Source: Carallia brachiata (lineage: Eukaryota; Streptophyta; Magnoliopsida; Malpighiales; Rhizophoraceae). Taken from it: a stretch of 64,000 nucleotides of DNA. The stretch lies in NCBI GenBank assembly GCA_021464245.1, contig JADCRB010000053.1, positions 2,237,057 to 2,301,056 of the forward strand, read 5' to 3'. Below, in pieces: positions 35,241-47,113 of the stretch. Under the pieces are notes generated by a model. That model had not been told where the DNA came from. It saw only the letters and a program-made list of their open reading frames with translations, and searched no databases. Positions within the stretch are counted from its first letter, which is position 1, and each line of letters begins with the position of its first letter. The translations under genes and the position numbers were made by a program.

Positions 35241-36143
35241 AAATCTTGTTTCTGTACGCTAAATTTATCTAACGTACGCTGAGAGCTCTGTGGTGTCGGT
35301 GGGGTTCCTTTGAACTTCCGGTCGACCTTGTCAACCTTCGTGGTTGTTCTTAGGTGCCTCTGTGCACTTGATGCTCCTTGGTGAGCTTTCATTTCCGTCC
35401 TTTTTCTGCTTTCGTTGTGTTTATGTTATTGCTTAAGGTTCGTTTTCTGTTGAGTGGCGGTTTTGGTGCTATGTTGTGTCCCTTGCCTCTCGACTGATCT
35501 TGGCTTCTCTGTGTGGTGGTGGTGGTGGGGGATACCCTGTTTTTGCCGGCCGCTGGTCCTCCCGGTAGTCGTCGGGCACCCTGTACAAGCGGATTTTTTA
35601 CTAGAGCCTCGCGCCGCTGTCTGGCCCTTCATTTGGTCACCAACTTCTTCGTCTGTCTTTGGTTGCCTTCCTCCTCGCAAGCTCCTCAGTCCCCTGCAGT
35701 TTGGTGTTGGCACCTTTCTGGTGTGCATTTTGAGACGTTGGTTTGCACTTGGCCGTGTGCTGTAATTGTGCTACCGTTGGCCTGTTTTGTGGTTGTCTCG
35801 CTGTCATCATCCTATGGGGAGCTTGGAACCTTCTGGGTTCTGGCTTCTTGTTTCGTGGGGCTTGGTCTCCGGTCTCCAGTGTGGGGTTCTTTTCTCTAAG
35901 TTATGGGCTTCGGCTGGGCTTCCCTCTATGGATTGCATGGTACTTGTGGTGGATCAGTACTGTAGATTGTTGGTGATGGATTAGATCAGGTCTGTTTCTA
36001 GTGGCTTTGTTTGTGCCTCTTTGTGCATATAGGTTGTATTTTGCTGGTGTGGACTTTATGTGAGTTAGCCTTTTATATCTATAGCTAGAATTATAATTAG
36101 TATAATGATTTTCTCTTTATTAAAAAAGAAAATCATATTTCTG
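35241..36143 (+). mobile_element. GC-rich retroposon (non-LTR type) with A-rich tail and flanking repeats
   Basis: Base composition jumps from AT-rich to GC-rich between about 35270 and 36060, then the unit ends in ATTAAAAAAG. It is flanked by near-identical 14-mers AAATCTTGTTTCTG (35241-35254) and AAATCATATTTCTG (36130-36143), as expected for a target-primed retroposon insertion. Open frames of 70-128 codons occur in several phases but look like translation of a T/G-rich sequence (Val, Cys, Leu, Trp repeats), with no reverse transcriptase motif. Probably a 5'-truncated LINE 3' region or a large SINE-like element. Confidence 0.5.
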
Positions 36144-36558
36144 ACTTTTTTGTTTTTTAATAAGTCAAAAGAAACACACACAAAATACTCTACAACTGAG
36201 TTTTTAGTTAATGAGAATTTCACTCTCCTAGAAATAGTGTGTATGTACTATTTGAGATGATATTTTAATAATAATTTAGTATGTTTCTCTCATCATTGGT
36301 CCGAATTCTACTCCTAGCAATAGCACCTTTAATGCCAAGAATGTTGTGCTCAGCGCATTATAAGTTCTAAACTCATTAACATCTCCGTTGGGTATGAGAA
36401 AGTTTATTTGAACTCAACGGTATTTAAATAGTCAATTTTCTTTATGGAGAAAATTAAATGAAGACAATAACCGATCAAAATTTAACTTCAGCGTACACGT
36501 CTAATAATCGATACATCTATTATGAACATCTTTTATTAGCTCCAAAAAACATATATCA
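36144..36558. other. Intergenic
   Basis: Nothing recognised. Confidence 0.4.
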
Positions 36559-36832
36559 GTATTTGTGTATGAAGTATACATAATATTGATGAGATTAATT
36601 TAACCGTATATAATGGCGAAAATTGCCACTAGATTGAAGTATACATAATATTGATGAGATTAATTTAACTGTATTTATGTATGAAGTATACATAATATTG
36701 ATAAGATTAATTTAACTGTATATAATGGCGAAAATTGCCACTAGATTGAAGCAACAAAGATGCTTTGTTTTTCCGAGTTTTATTGGTTGTCTTTGCTCTC
36801 GCAACCAAAGAGAATTTGGAAATTTCCAAAGC
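36559..36832 (+). repeat. Direct-repeat cluster, left block
   Basis: An ~80-base unit (GTATTTGTGTATGAAGTATA ... ending GGCGAAAATTGCCACTAGAT) occurs at about 36559-36639 and 36672-36751, with a partial copy between (36639-36671). It then continues into CAACAAAGATGCTTTG and TTGCTCTCGCAACCAAAGAG. Confidence 0.8.
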
Positions 36833-37219
36833 TTGCTTTCTTGCGTTTTTCAAATTTCTCAGTTATGATTGATTGTGCACTGTCGAAAATTTTGTCCAAC
36901 CTTTCGAGCTATATACAATGTGCTTTGTTGCGCCCAGCCATCACGATTATTATTTTTAAAGTATAATATTCTCGGGCGCTTGCAGCCAATTGATTTATGG
37001 GTCTACGCAGTCAATTTTAATTATTTTTTATTGTTCTATCCACATATTATTTTAATTATTTATATATTTTATTTAGTTATATACATATCACATATTTTTT
37101 TAAAAAAAACTTTTTAGATGTGACAGTTTAATAATGGCTCGACATATTGTTTCAACATTGACCTAAATTCTAATTCACGCGCTCACGCCCCCGCAGTTTC
37201 TCTGTAATTGAGAATATTA

Positions 37220-37366
37220 GTATTTGTGTATGAAGTATACATAATATTGATGAGATTAATTTAACTGTATATAATGGCGAAAATTGTCACTAGATTGAAG
37301 CAACAAAGATGCTTTGTTTTTCCGAGTTTTATTGGTTGTCTTTGCTCTCGCAACCAAAGAGAATTT
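37220..37366 (+). repeat. Direct-repeat cluster, right block
   Basis: Near-identical second copy of 36672-36832 about 550 bases downstream; one visible change is TGCCACTAG to TGTCACTAG. The sequence between the blocks (36833-37219) is AT-rich and non-coding. It may be the two ends (LTR-like) of a very small element, but no primer-binding site was found. Confidence 0.7.
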
Positions 37367-40300
37367 GAAAATTTATTAACATTTTAGTTGTGTTTGGGAC
37401 CTGTTTCAGATTCAGTAGTATTTTGATAGTTGATCATCTTAATAGGAGAGGTAGAATAAATACGTTAACAATTTAAAAATTGATTTTAATTTAAAAATTT
37501 GATGACTGTTATATCTTCGATGTAATTTTTTTGAGTTAAAAAATATTTTCTTTAGAAAAAGGTATGTTGATTTCGCCCGTAATCTGCAGCTTCTTTTCTT
37601 CTCACGCTGTGTCTCCTTTATCTTGTTTATTTCTCCGTCGCTCTAATTTTTTCTTTCATTTGTCTAGTGGGAATGATTTAATGCAATTTTGTGTACGCAA
37701 TGATAAATCCCTGTCGTCTGCTTTGCCAAATTGACTGGCCGGGTGGGTAAGAACCAAAGTCAAGAATATTTATACATTATTTTTATTTTACTTTTATGGA
37801 TACTAGACGAGAGTTCCAAAAAAAAAAAAAAAAGAAAACTAGATACTGTTGCATTGCGGATATTCCCTCTTGGCAGAGTAATATATATATTTCTGTTTTT
37901 TAAACTTTCCAGGAAGAATTAATAAATAAATAAAACAAGAAGAAGAAAAAAATAAAAAAAAAGAACATAAGAGCTATCCTCTCCGGTGGAGGGGCCACAC
38001 CCACCACCAAGAGTAAGTCTCGAAAGCCCAGTGGTGGAGCTTCTCAGAGAGTAAATTGGCCTTTTTTTAGTGGCACCAAGCTACGTTAGAAAGTCTACTC
38101 TTTCAAAATATGTTAGTAGCCGACAATTTCAAATTTCTAAAATTTTCTTCACAAAAATGCATCTAGAATTTGTGACCACCCCGTTATTTGGAGAAATGTT
38201 GGTCCCTTTAGTTCTTTTGAGTCCTCCAAACCATTAATTTTTTTGGTGCATTGGTAAACACACAGTGAGATTACACTAGAGCTTTTTTTTTTTTTTTGAG
38301 GTATAATCCACTTTTTTTTTTTTGAAATATTTTAATTTTAAATAAACTAATTTAAAAGTAGAGAACAATTAGTAAGATAAAATGGTCAAACTATTGACCT
38401 CTATATTATTAATATATTATTATTACTATCAGAACTATAAATTCACCAGAGGTATAATCAACCTTGGTGGACTTGTTATGTTAAGCCAATTAAACTAAAG
38501 TTGGAGAAAGAAGAGAAATTGGAGTGACATGACCTGCTTGGCCTGTGTGAACTTGGTCCGTGTAAGCTTCGTCTGCATGGTAACTCGCGCGAACGCGTCC
38601 AAACACTATCATAGTAGTATTAAAACAAAAATAATATTACTACCGTGTAATAATTCTATCATTACGGTCAAGATAAGGGACGTCCTTTCTCGAAACAATA
38701 AAAAAAGAAAAAAGAAAAAACAAAACAAAAAAAGGATTAATATAAAAAAACACTTTTACATTATTTAACAAATATAAATTAATTTTTAACAATAACAAAT
38801 CTACCAAAATTAAATTATTTTATAATAAATCTAATACATCATAAAATTTCATTAATGAAAATCGTCAAACCCACTAACATAGTGTTTTGATGGAAAAAGA
38901 AATGATATGTATATAAAACCTAATTAATGTAATTCTACATCAAGAATGGGCTAGGGTTATTTATAAACCGTTCAATTTGTCAAAAACTACTCAATCCGCA
39001 CCGTATCTATTTGCATCTATCAAAACTGCGAAGTAAAAAATAATCACGATTTTTATTTCTTTTATACCGCCAAGGACAGAATGGTACCGGTTTCAAAATT
39101 TTAAAAACTGCGATTAACTGACCAAATTTGCCCTTACTAATATATATATTATACATATAAAATGTGCCCTAACTTCATCATGTTTTTGCTATGTTAGAAA
39201 TCTATTTGCTTTCGCAATATATGTTGCCTCATCTTCAATGTTTTTACTGTCCTTTGCAAGATTAAGTTTTAAATTTTATGTGCAATTAGGTACTTAAAGA
39301 TGTTGTTACTTTGGTCTAATAAGTTTATAGTCATTAGATTGCTGACATGAATTGGTTATATTTCTAATTATATTTCCTCATTCTTTGTATTCAGGTTTGT
39401 AGTGATCTTTGATTTTTCCCTACTAGGTAGCCAGTTTTGATGAGAAAATTTGAAGGGAAAGAGCAAAGAAGTTATACGATTTCATACTTCAGTTGTAGTA
39501 ATAGCAATAAAATTTTCCAATGACAAAGAAAAATTATAAAAAAATTAGTTGCTTATTTATTTCTTATATATAGACTATATCTTATCACCATGACTTTGAA
39601 ATTTGAATGAATGTCTGACTGATTTTCCTAATTTTTTTGATTGAATATCTAACTAAATCATTCAAATTTCACCTTAAATAAATGTTAAAAAAAAGATCAA
39701 AAGTCAAGCTGTAGAATTAACAAAACCGTTCAAACTAATCCACCATTTTACAAATTGACTTGGACGGTTGATGGATTGACTACGGTTTAAAATTTTCAAA
39801 TTGTCATAATGACAGTTTAGTTGAAATTTTTTCGTCTAAACCTCTTAATCCGACCCACAAACACCCCTACAATGAACTTGTTAGGCTTACAAACCTAGAA
39901 CCCAAATATTTTGTAATTATATTTTATTTCTGCTTAAATAATCAATCCATTAATTTATTTCTGCATAATTGATAAACAATTGTTTTTGAAAAAAAAATTC
40001 ACAAAACCCACTCAAATTTGATTAAAAAAATCACAAAAGCCACATTTGGGTTCAAGAACCCTAAAGCGCCCAAAGTAGTTGTAAGAACCCAAATGGAAAA
40101 ATCAAGCACGAAAATCTTTTATAAAATATTTTAGTAATTAAAACTTAAAATTTTTATTTAAAAATTTTAAATTTTAATTCTAAATTATAAAATATAAAAA
40201 TTATAAAAATAAAAACAACTATACTTATATAAGAGATATTGTGACAAGACTGGCCACGTCGTCATGCTTGCTTGTTTGCCAGGGAAAGCAACAGGTTGTG

Positions 40301-41329
40301 CTACCAAAACCACCACTATTCACTGATCTTTGCGTACAATTGTCGTTTCACGTGGAGAGAGAAGAAACAAAGCGGCTCTTGTTTTTTTTGTTTTTTTTAA
40401 CAAAAGAAACGAAGTGATTGAACCAACCCCTTCGTTTCCAAATTTGACTTCCAACTAATTACGGGTGAAATTGTTCCATCGCACCCATGAATGTCCGGAG
40501 GCGAAAGAAAAATGGGGCACAGATTACATGTGCACATCAATCAGTTGTTTCATGTACATAAATTTCCCTACAGCACGCCACGTTAGTGGGTCAGACATTT
40601 TTGTTGATGGGATTTTATGATCTACAAGATTTTTTATAAAATAATTTAATTATATATTTATTTTTTAACAAAATTATTATATACCTTTTTTTAACAATAA
40701 TAATCACTTTGCGTATATAAAAGTTATTGAATCTTTGAGTTAGAAGCCGATTTTGTCATTCAACAACTTTCATTCAATCTCCTGAAAGGAAAGGCTCACT
40801 ACTGAATCACTACTGAGACTGAAACAAGTCTCCTCCAAATCCAACCATAGTGTTAACAAATCTCTAAATCAACGTCGTGCTCAATTTTTTGCCATATAAT
40901 TATGCAGCCATCCAATTTCAAATGTCAGGAGAGAATGTGAGCGTAGAAACTCAAACCTAAGTTAATACTAAGAGAAACATGCTATAATACAATTAAACTG
41001 TCACCTCTAGTAGTATTATATACTTGTTTAGATTGGTGATTTTTTTGATATTAAACAAAAACAAATATGCATATACAAAGCTAAAATTTAGACCAGCAAA
41101 TCCCATACCTAGGAGCAACGAGCGAATTTCCCCCTTGAAAGTTAGACTTGCCATGCCAAATCCAGAAAGCACAACAAGACACCGCGGTGAGATAGGACCG
41201 ACGCCACTGGGAAAACTCCTCCGGGGAAACTCCTCCGGATAACTCAAGCTAAAGAATATGTCATGTGCTCGAACTAATTATACGATCCGTGCAAGTTGAA
41301 CAAGTGCATAATGAGTGTCAATGGCATGA
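37367..41329. other. Long gene-free interval
   Basis: AT-rich with poly-A/T runs (38286-38297, 38310-38322). No coding region above background. A short stretch at 37980-38050 (GGTGGAGGGGCCACACCCAC) is GC-richer and unexplained. Confidence 0.4.
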
Positions 41330-42938
41330 TTATTCACATTGAAATCCTCGTGGGACGTTTACAAGCTTTGCGCGCCCAGTATTTTGATCCACCTCCACCC
41401 TGAGGCCAAGATCAGCAATTTCAGGCACGTCAACGGATCCTTGAATCTCCAATTCAGCAACGGCCTGTTGATTTTCTGTGTTCCCTTCCAATAAATTCCT
41501 TACAGCCAATACGCCCCACTCCCGTAGAAAAGGATTGTCTTCATCTGTAACGCACTGTTGTAACAGCAGAAAGATCCCATTCTTCTGCCTAATCTCAGTC
41601 TGCACGTACTTTCTTCGATATGCACAATTTCCAATGACTGCAACAATGTCTCTCCGGAATCCTTGATAAGGACATACTTTCAGGGCACGGGAAACAGCTG
41701 CTTCTTGGTTCTCATTCTGCTTGATGGCTCTCCTGATTATAGCGGGAGGCTCAAGCTCATGAAGCAAGTCTAAAAGCAATTCAAGAAGTCCAGATGACAC
41801 AAGCATATGAACTGCATCCCCTACAACATCCTCAATGCCGGATTGACCATCCAGGGCGCATATGTACTTTAAAATTGTAAGTGAATACCCAAGAACGTCA
41901 AGTGTAGCGGATCCAGTCGGAAGACCAGTTTTGCCCCTCAAGTCATATCTTGCAGCTCCCACAGATTTCTTGAATATATCAAAAACACAGAGTGCAAAAT
42001 CATTTGAAATAGTTATTTCTCTGATCCGTTCTCTCAAGATTATTGATAGAATACTCAAAATACATGCTTGTCCTGTTGAGAAGCAAGTGCTGCCACTCAA
42101 GCTAACATCTTCAATGTTTTGAGAATCGGCATTGCAAACTAATATGGAGAACAGTTGGGGAAAGTGAATTTCATCCAGACAAATCCTTGAGAGAAGCAAC
42201 TTCACCCAATCTTCTCCAAAACCAACTGGAATAACAAAGAATCCATGAAACAAGCATAAGCATAATGTAGCCAAAAAAAATAAGCAACAGGCAACTTAAA
42301 TTGGACCAGCGTTTACCTATAGACACCGTCCGAACAACTTCAGCCACAACAAGCAACCCTTGACCTCCACAAAGCTCAGCAATCAGGCTTGGGTTTCCAT
42401 GAACACAAGTATAGATAATCATACACAGAGGATCACAAGTCTCCCGACTACGTACCATTGCTAGTTCATCAAACTCATTGGGAAATGACTGACGCCAAAT
42501 AGCTCGTTGATGCTCCTCCCCAGCCAAAGAGACATTTGCCAAAACTTGCAATCCTATACGGATGACCCCATGATCTGGACCGGTGATCCCTAGCCTTACG
42601 GATCTCAAGATGGTTAAAACAACGGCAACTCCATTAAGCGCAATAAAGAAGTCTTGCATGGCAATTTCTCCAGCACATAGGTTTCTCAAGAGCTTTAAAG
42701 TGAGCAGGAGGTATTGATGAGCAGAAGGGTAGGGTAGAGATCGACTAAGCTCGAGAACGGCGGGGAGAATATTCTTAGAAGCAAGGTCTGATCGGCCATC
42801 TCCGGTTCTTGAAGCTGCTATAAGAATTTTAAGAGAATTTTTCAGGTTGGATGATTCTGAAGCTCTAAACAATGGCTGGAGAACATCTTTCTCCGAAACC
42901 AGACCCATGAATGATGCTTCATCCATATCTTGATCCAT
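41330..42938 (-). CDS. ATX10: Ataxin-10 domain protein
   Basis: Two exons, 42317-42938 and 41330-42225, separated by a 91-base intron (donor GTAAAC, acceptor TTATTCCAG), give 505 residues. The protein is an alpha-helical repeat type: leucine-rich segments such as LLLTLKLLRNLCAGEIAMQD and VLANVSLAGEEHQRAIW resemble armadillo/HEAT helices. The C-terminus carries the conserved ataxin-10 domain with KVCPYQGFRRDIVAVIGNCA, FLLLQQCVTDEDNPFLREWG and AVRNLLEGNTENQ. Ataxin-10 homologues in plants, yeast and animals are cytoplasmic scaffold-like proteins; the plant role is poorly defined. Start ATG 42938 (MDQDMDEASF) is the first in frame. The gene looks intact. Confidence 0.93.
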
Positions 42939-43897
42939 TTACAAGCCAGGTGGCAAAAAACCTGAGAAGAGCAGCGGTTTTTTCATCCACCGAGACTAAT
43001 TAACAAACAACTGGTATGCAAGCAATGAGCAATGAGATGCAACTAAAATCTTTCTTTTTTCACACCTCTGTCTTGATAATTTACTTGGGTTTCTCCCTGA
43101 ATTTGAAGGCTACTCAGCCTCAGAGAACTAATCTCCTACATTCAATAAGCACAACAAGCTCATAAAATTCAATGAGGGGCTAAGCTGGGACCAGTTTTTA
43201 GCAATCCACTGCAGTTATTATACTTTTTATGTTAGCTTAGTGAGCTTAGCTCCCTCCTCAAATTCTCCAAATGTCATATTGGGTTTTCTTAAATTAGCTT
43301 CCACTGGCCTGGATATACATTTAGTCATGCATGATGCACATGCTAATAGATCCATGTAAGACAGTAGATTGCAATTATAAAAAAAAAAAAAAAGGAAAAA
43401 AAAACATACGTATAAAACAACCATAATAAAGTTTAGCTCAAAAGAAGGGAGCCAAATAAGAGAATAATAATGGCAGTGGGCAACTGATGGGGTCAGCGGA
43501 AGCCCACCTATATTGTCTGTTCAATTCATTACACAAATGTGTACAAATGTCGTTGCAACCCCTTTTTGGAATATCATTTGTTCTTAATGTTGGGGATCAA
43601 CAAGAACTCGATTGATACCTCTCTTTGGACAAATTTGTGAATATGCAACACATTTTAAACTTGGATGTACAAAAGCAACAACAAAAAGAAAAAAAAAATA
43701 CCAACAAAAACAAAGGTTGAGAGAGGAAGAGAGAGAGAGGGAGGGAGAAGGAAAATAGTTTTGTTGAAAAGAAAAACCAAACTAATTATAAAACAAGATG
43801 GCTAATCAGAGATAGCAAAGCAGCAAAGAGAAAGCTAGTTATTATTATTAATTTTTTAAAAAAAGAAGATAAATTATCGGCCAATTCACACACACCC
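42939..43897. other. Upstream region of the ataxin-10 gene
   Basis: Likely holds the 5' UTR and promoter of the minus-strand gene ending at 42938. Contains A runs (43379-43393) and a GA-rich stretch near 43718-43750. No other gene. Confidence 0.4.
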
Positions 43898-44000
43898 AAA
43901 CATAGTTTTAAAACCAGGACCAGCCACTGATCTGGACGATGGGTTAGTGGTTTAACCGGTGACCTTGTGGTTAGACCAGTGGATCAATTCTTATTTAATA
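43898..44000. mobile_element. One end of a hAT-like MITE
   Basis: ACATAGTTTTAAAACCAGGA followed by GACCAGCC, GGTTTAACCGG and TGGTTAGACCAG resembles the ends of the elements at 9658 and 17797 (TAGTT-TAAAAC plus CCGGT-like subterminal motifs). A second end was not found with confidence; CCGGT/CCGGTT-rich sequence at 45105-45150 could belong to it. Confidence 0.35.
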
Positions 44001-47000
44001 AAATAATAATAAATGTATTCATACATAATCCAAAATCCCTTCATTTCATCATGTCATATAAATCCAAAATCCAAAAACCATGTACACATTTTGGACAATG
44101 TTGTGTTCATAAGAAATAAAAAGAAGATCTGCTATACATATTGTCTAAGATCCAGCAGCTAGGACCATCGAAAGCAAGGCAGAGATACAGTACTTTCACT
44201 CCAAGGACATAAAAACAAGAGCAAGATAGAAGCATAGTGCTCAACTCCTACTGCAGCAATCAACAAACTAGAGAACCTGTCCAAAAAGCCAGTCAAACAA
44301 TCCAAGCCAACCAGTTCATGGATTCGTTGCTCATGGAATCTTCACTGGATTCAGTTTTAAATATCCGATGTAAGAACGAAATTCCACTCACTTATACTAA
44401 ACTAACAAAATGATTTAGTATGGTTTATTGCAAGAAGAGTTTCGAATTGATAGCTCAGACCGATAATAAGTCAGTTCAAAATGAGCTAATTTCCACAAAA
44501 ATTTTGCAGTTTCAAGACATGATACAGCCATAAAACACCAGTGATGTTTGTTTATAGTACATTACAACTCATTTTTGACGACATCCTATAAAACAATCTT
44601 TGAAATCTTATAATGGGTGCAATCTTATATTACATTCTACAATGTTTCATGCTGTCTTCTTGCAAACCCTTTGTTTGAAGTCTCATATTCCAGAGTATTA
44701 CACTATCACTGTTCCTAAATTTAGGAAAATAAACGATCTTTTTGTACTCAATTTTTAGTTTTACACCATTGGGTCATCCCTTTTCTCAAAATTTCTATCA
44801 AATGTGGAAGAAATCTCAATATTACAAGAACAAAGAAGAAACCAAAAAAAAAAAAAAAAAAAAAAAAGGATTCAGGGTCATACCTGAACGCAAAGAGATG
44901 GTATGCCAAGATCAGAAAGCAAGTTCAGCTTCTTAAAATTCTCCCCGTAAGACAAAGAATGAAGAAAAAAAAAATATACCGACAACAACGGACCTGGTCC
45001 TGTAGAAGTGTTAGAACGAAGAGAGAGGCGGCAGCAGACGAAGTTGTTGTGGTGTTTTATAGGTTTAGGTGTGTTGGAGTCTTCAACACGACAGCGTTTG
45101 TCAACCGGTAACCGGAACCCGGACGCTTTAATCCGTCCGGTTGAGCGATTTTTTCAGTCGTCGGGTCAGTTCAGGCCAATTCAGGTCACACGGGCTTTTC
45201 CAGGTTGATTCGTTGTCCGGCTTTATTGGAGAACGGGACCAACTCAGTTCTGGAATCACTAGTATATTGGTTCTAACTGTTAAGTTGGTCTGATTTTTAA
45301 AATTATGTATATAAAATAAAGTTTTAGTAAATTAAAAAGAAATTTAGATTTTATGTCATCATATTTTTGGTAGAATGACATATAATTAAGTTTTGATACG
45401 CTCACATGGTTGTAAGATGATACACACATCAACAAAGTTAACTGCCATGCGACGGAAAAAGGTCGATTATTTGGAGCCCAAATGTTAATGATAATTTAAG
45501 GGCTAAATCAATTGTCTACGTATTGATATTAGTATACACCGGGAGGTGTGGGGTTGGGGAATCGCATACGTATCGATGTTAGTAGGCTCGAAGTAAGCAA
45601 ATGCCTTTTTTTTGTTTTGCTTCTTAAATTTTAATATTTAAAAATTTATTGAGTAGTGACTAATCTAATTTAAATTTTTGTTAGATCCTTATAGAGGAGT
45701 TCTCCTAATGCTTTTTTTTTTTTTTTTTTATCTACAAGGCTTAAAGTCAAGAGTTTATTTAAGAAAAACTGAACTCTTTCTAATTAGACCAACTATCATT
45801 GATTCTAACTAAGCAAATGTGAGAAATTATAATAGGAGCCAAAAGAGATATATAAAAACTTGGCATCTTCTTCTACGTTGACTGGAGTTTAAATTCTCTT
45901 GTTGTTGCTCACCTCTCGTTATAAGGAAATTTATGTCAAAAATATGGTAGTGAATTTTAAATTTATTCACATTAGACTAAATGTGAAAAAGATTCACTCA
46001 AGTCCAACAATGTTTGTTTTACCGGAAGTCATTAAATGAAGATATAATGACATAAACACCGGCATCGATCTACAAGTGTCACGACTAACATGTTAGCGAA
46101 TAATTTTTTATCAGTTAAAATGGAAATTGAAAAAAATGGGTGAATTCGAGTTACAAACGTTTGCAATCCGGTTAATTTAGGTCAATTTAGATGGCGTACG
46201 TTGATTTTGATCAACTTAAGTTTTGAACTTTCATGATTCGGTTAGCCGGAGTAAATTAAAACCGGTGTTACTACTCTCTAGTGACAACTGACAAAACAAT
46301 TAGGTTCCTAGCCAAACTTTCTTTATTGCAATTTCATCATTTAAAAAAGAAAAAATAAGGATTCACAACCCGAATTAACAACGATTTCTGAACAATGAAA
46401 ATACAGTGAGCACTGCAACAAGAATGGGCCACTGGTTCTCTTATTACCAGCATACACAGCCATAAGCCTTGACGCTGAAATCAAGATGAACTTGGGCGAG
46501 TTCCATTTCCATCGTCTTTACATTTGCCTGTTGTCACCCAATTTTCTTTGCAATTTCTTTGCATATTGGCAAAGAAAGCCAAGGGAGAAGGGGAAAAGGC
46601 TCAAACATGACACTAGAACTGTAAGCGACCGATACGTCCGTTAAACGAGCCAACATCTGAGCATGACAAAGCTCGTCTCTCTCGCAGCCTTACCCGGCAC
46701 CATCTCCAGCCTTCCATCCCTTCACTCTACTTCTACTTCTGCCTTCGTTTTGTTTTGTGCTATAACTATCACAAGTATAAATGAGAAGGTTTCCATGTAA
46801 GGGTCTCTTGTGCTGAGTTTGTTCCCAACATATCAATTGGTACGGTCATGGGAATCAGATCACGAAGAGTTTCACTACAGAGCATCTGATCACTCACCAA
46901 TTATCTAGCTGTTAAGGCTATAGCTCACAGATAGGATTTATGGTGTAACTATGAAGAAAGTCTCATTAATTCAAAATTACCAATATCATCTTGTTTTTAT

Positions 47001-47113
47001 TAGACAAAGATGATAAGATTCATGCAAATATGAACACTACCGACTTATATACGCTATCTAATAATCTGACGAGAACCACCTTTTAATAAGAAACCACTGC
47101 ATAATTCATGTTT
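44001..47113. other. Intergenic
   Basis: No supported gene. Holds an A run of about 24 (44844-44867) and a GC-richer patch at 45000-45250 with CCGGTAACCGGAACCCGGAC. The part just below 47114 is probably the ClpS1 3' UTR. Confidence 0.4.
44844..44867. repeat. Poly-A run
   Basis: About 24 consecutive A, seen directly; possibly a retroposon tail, but no body could be assigned. Confidence 0.7.

Noticed and set aside
35454..35984. Several plus-strand frames of 72-128 codons rich in Val, Cys, Leu and Trp
   Set aside because: They overlap in all phases within a T/G-rich retroposon-like block, show no domain and would begin at unsupported ATGs.
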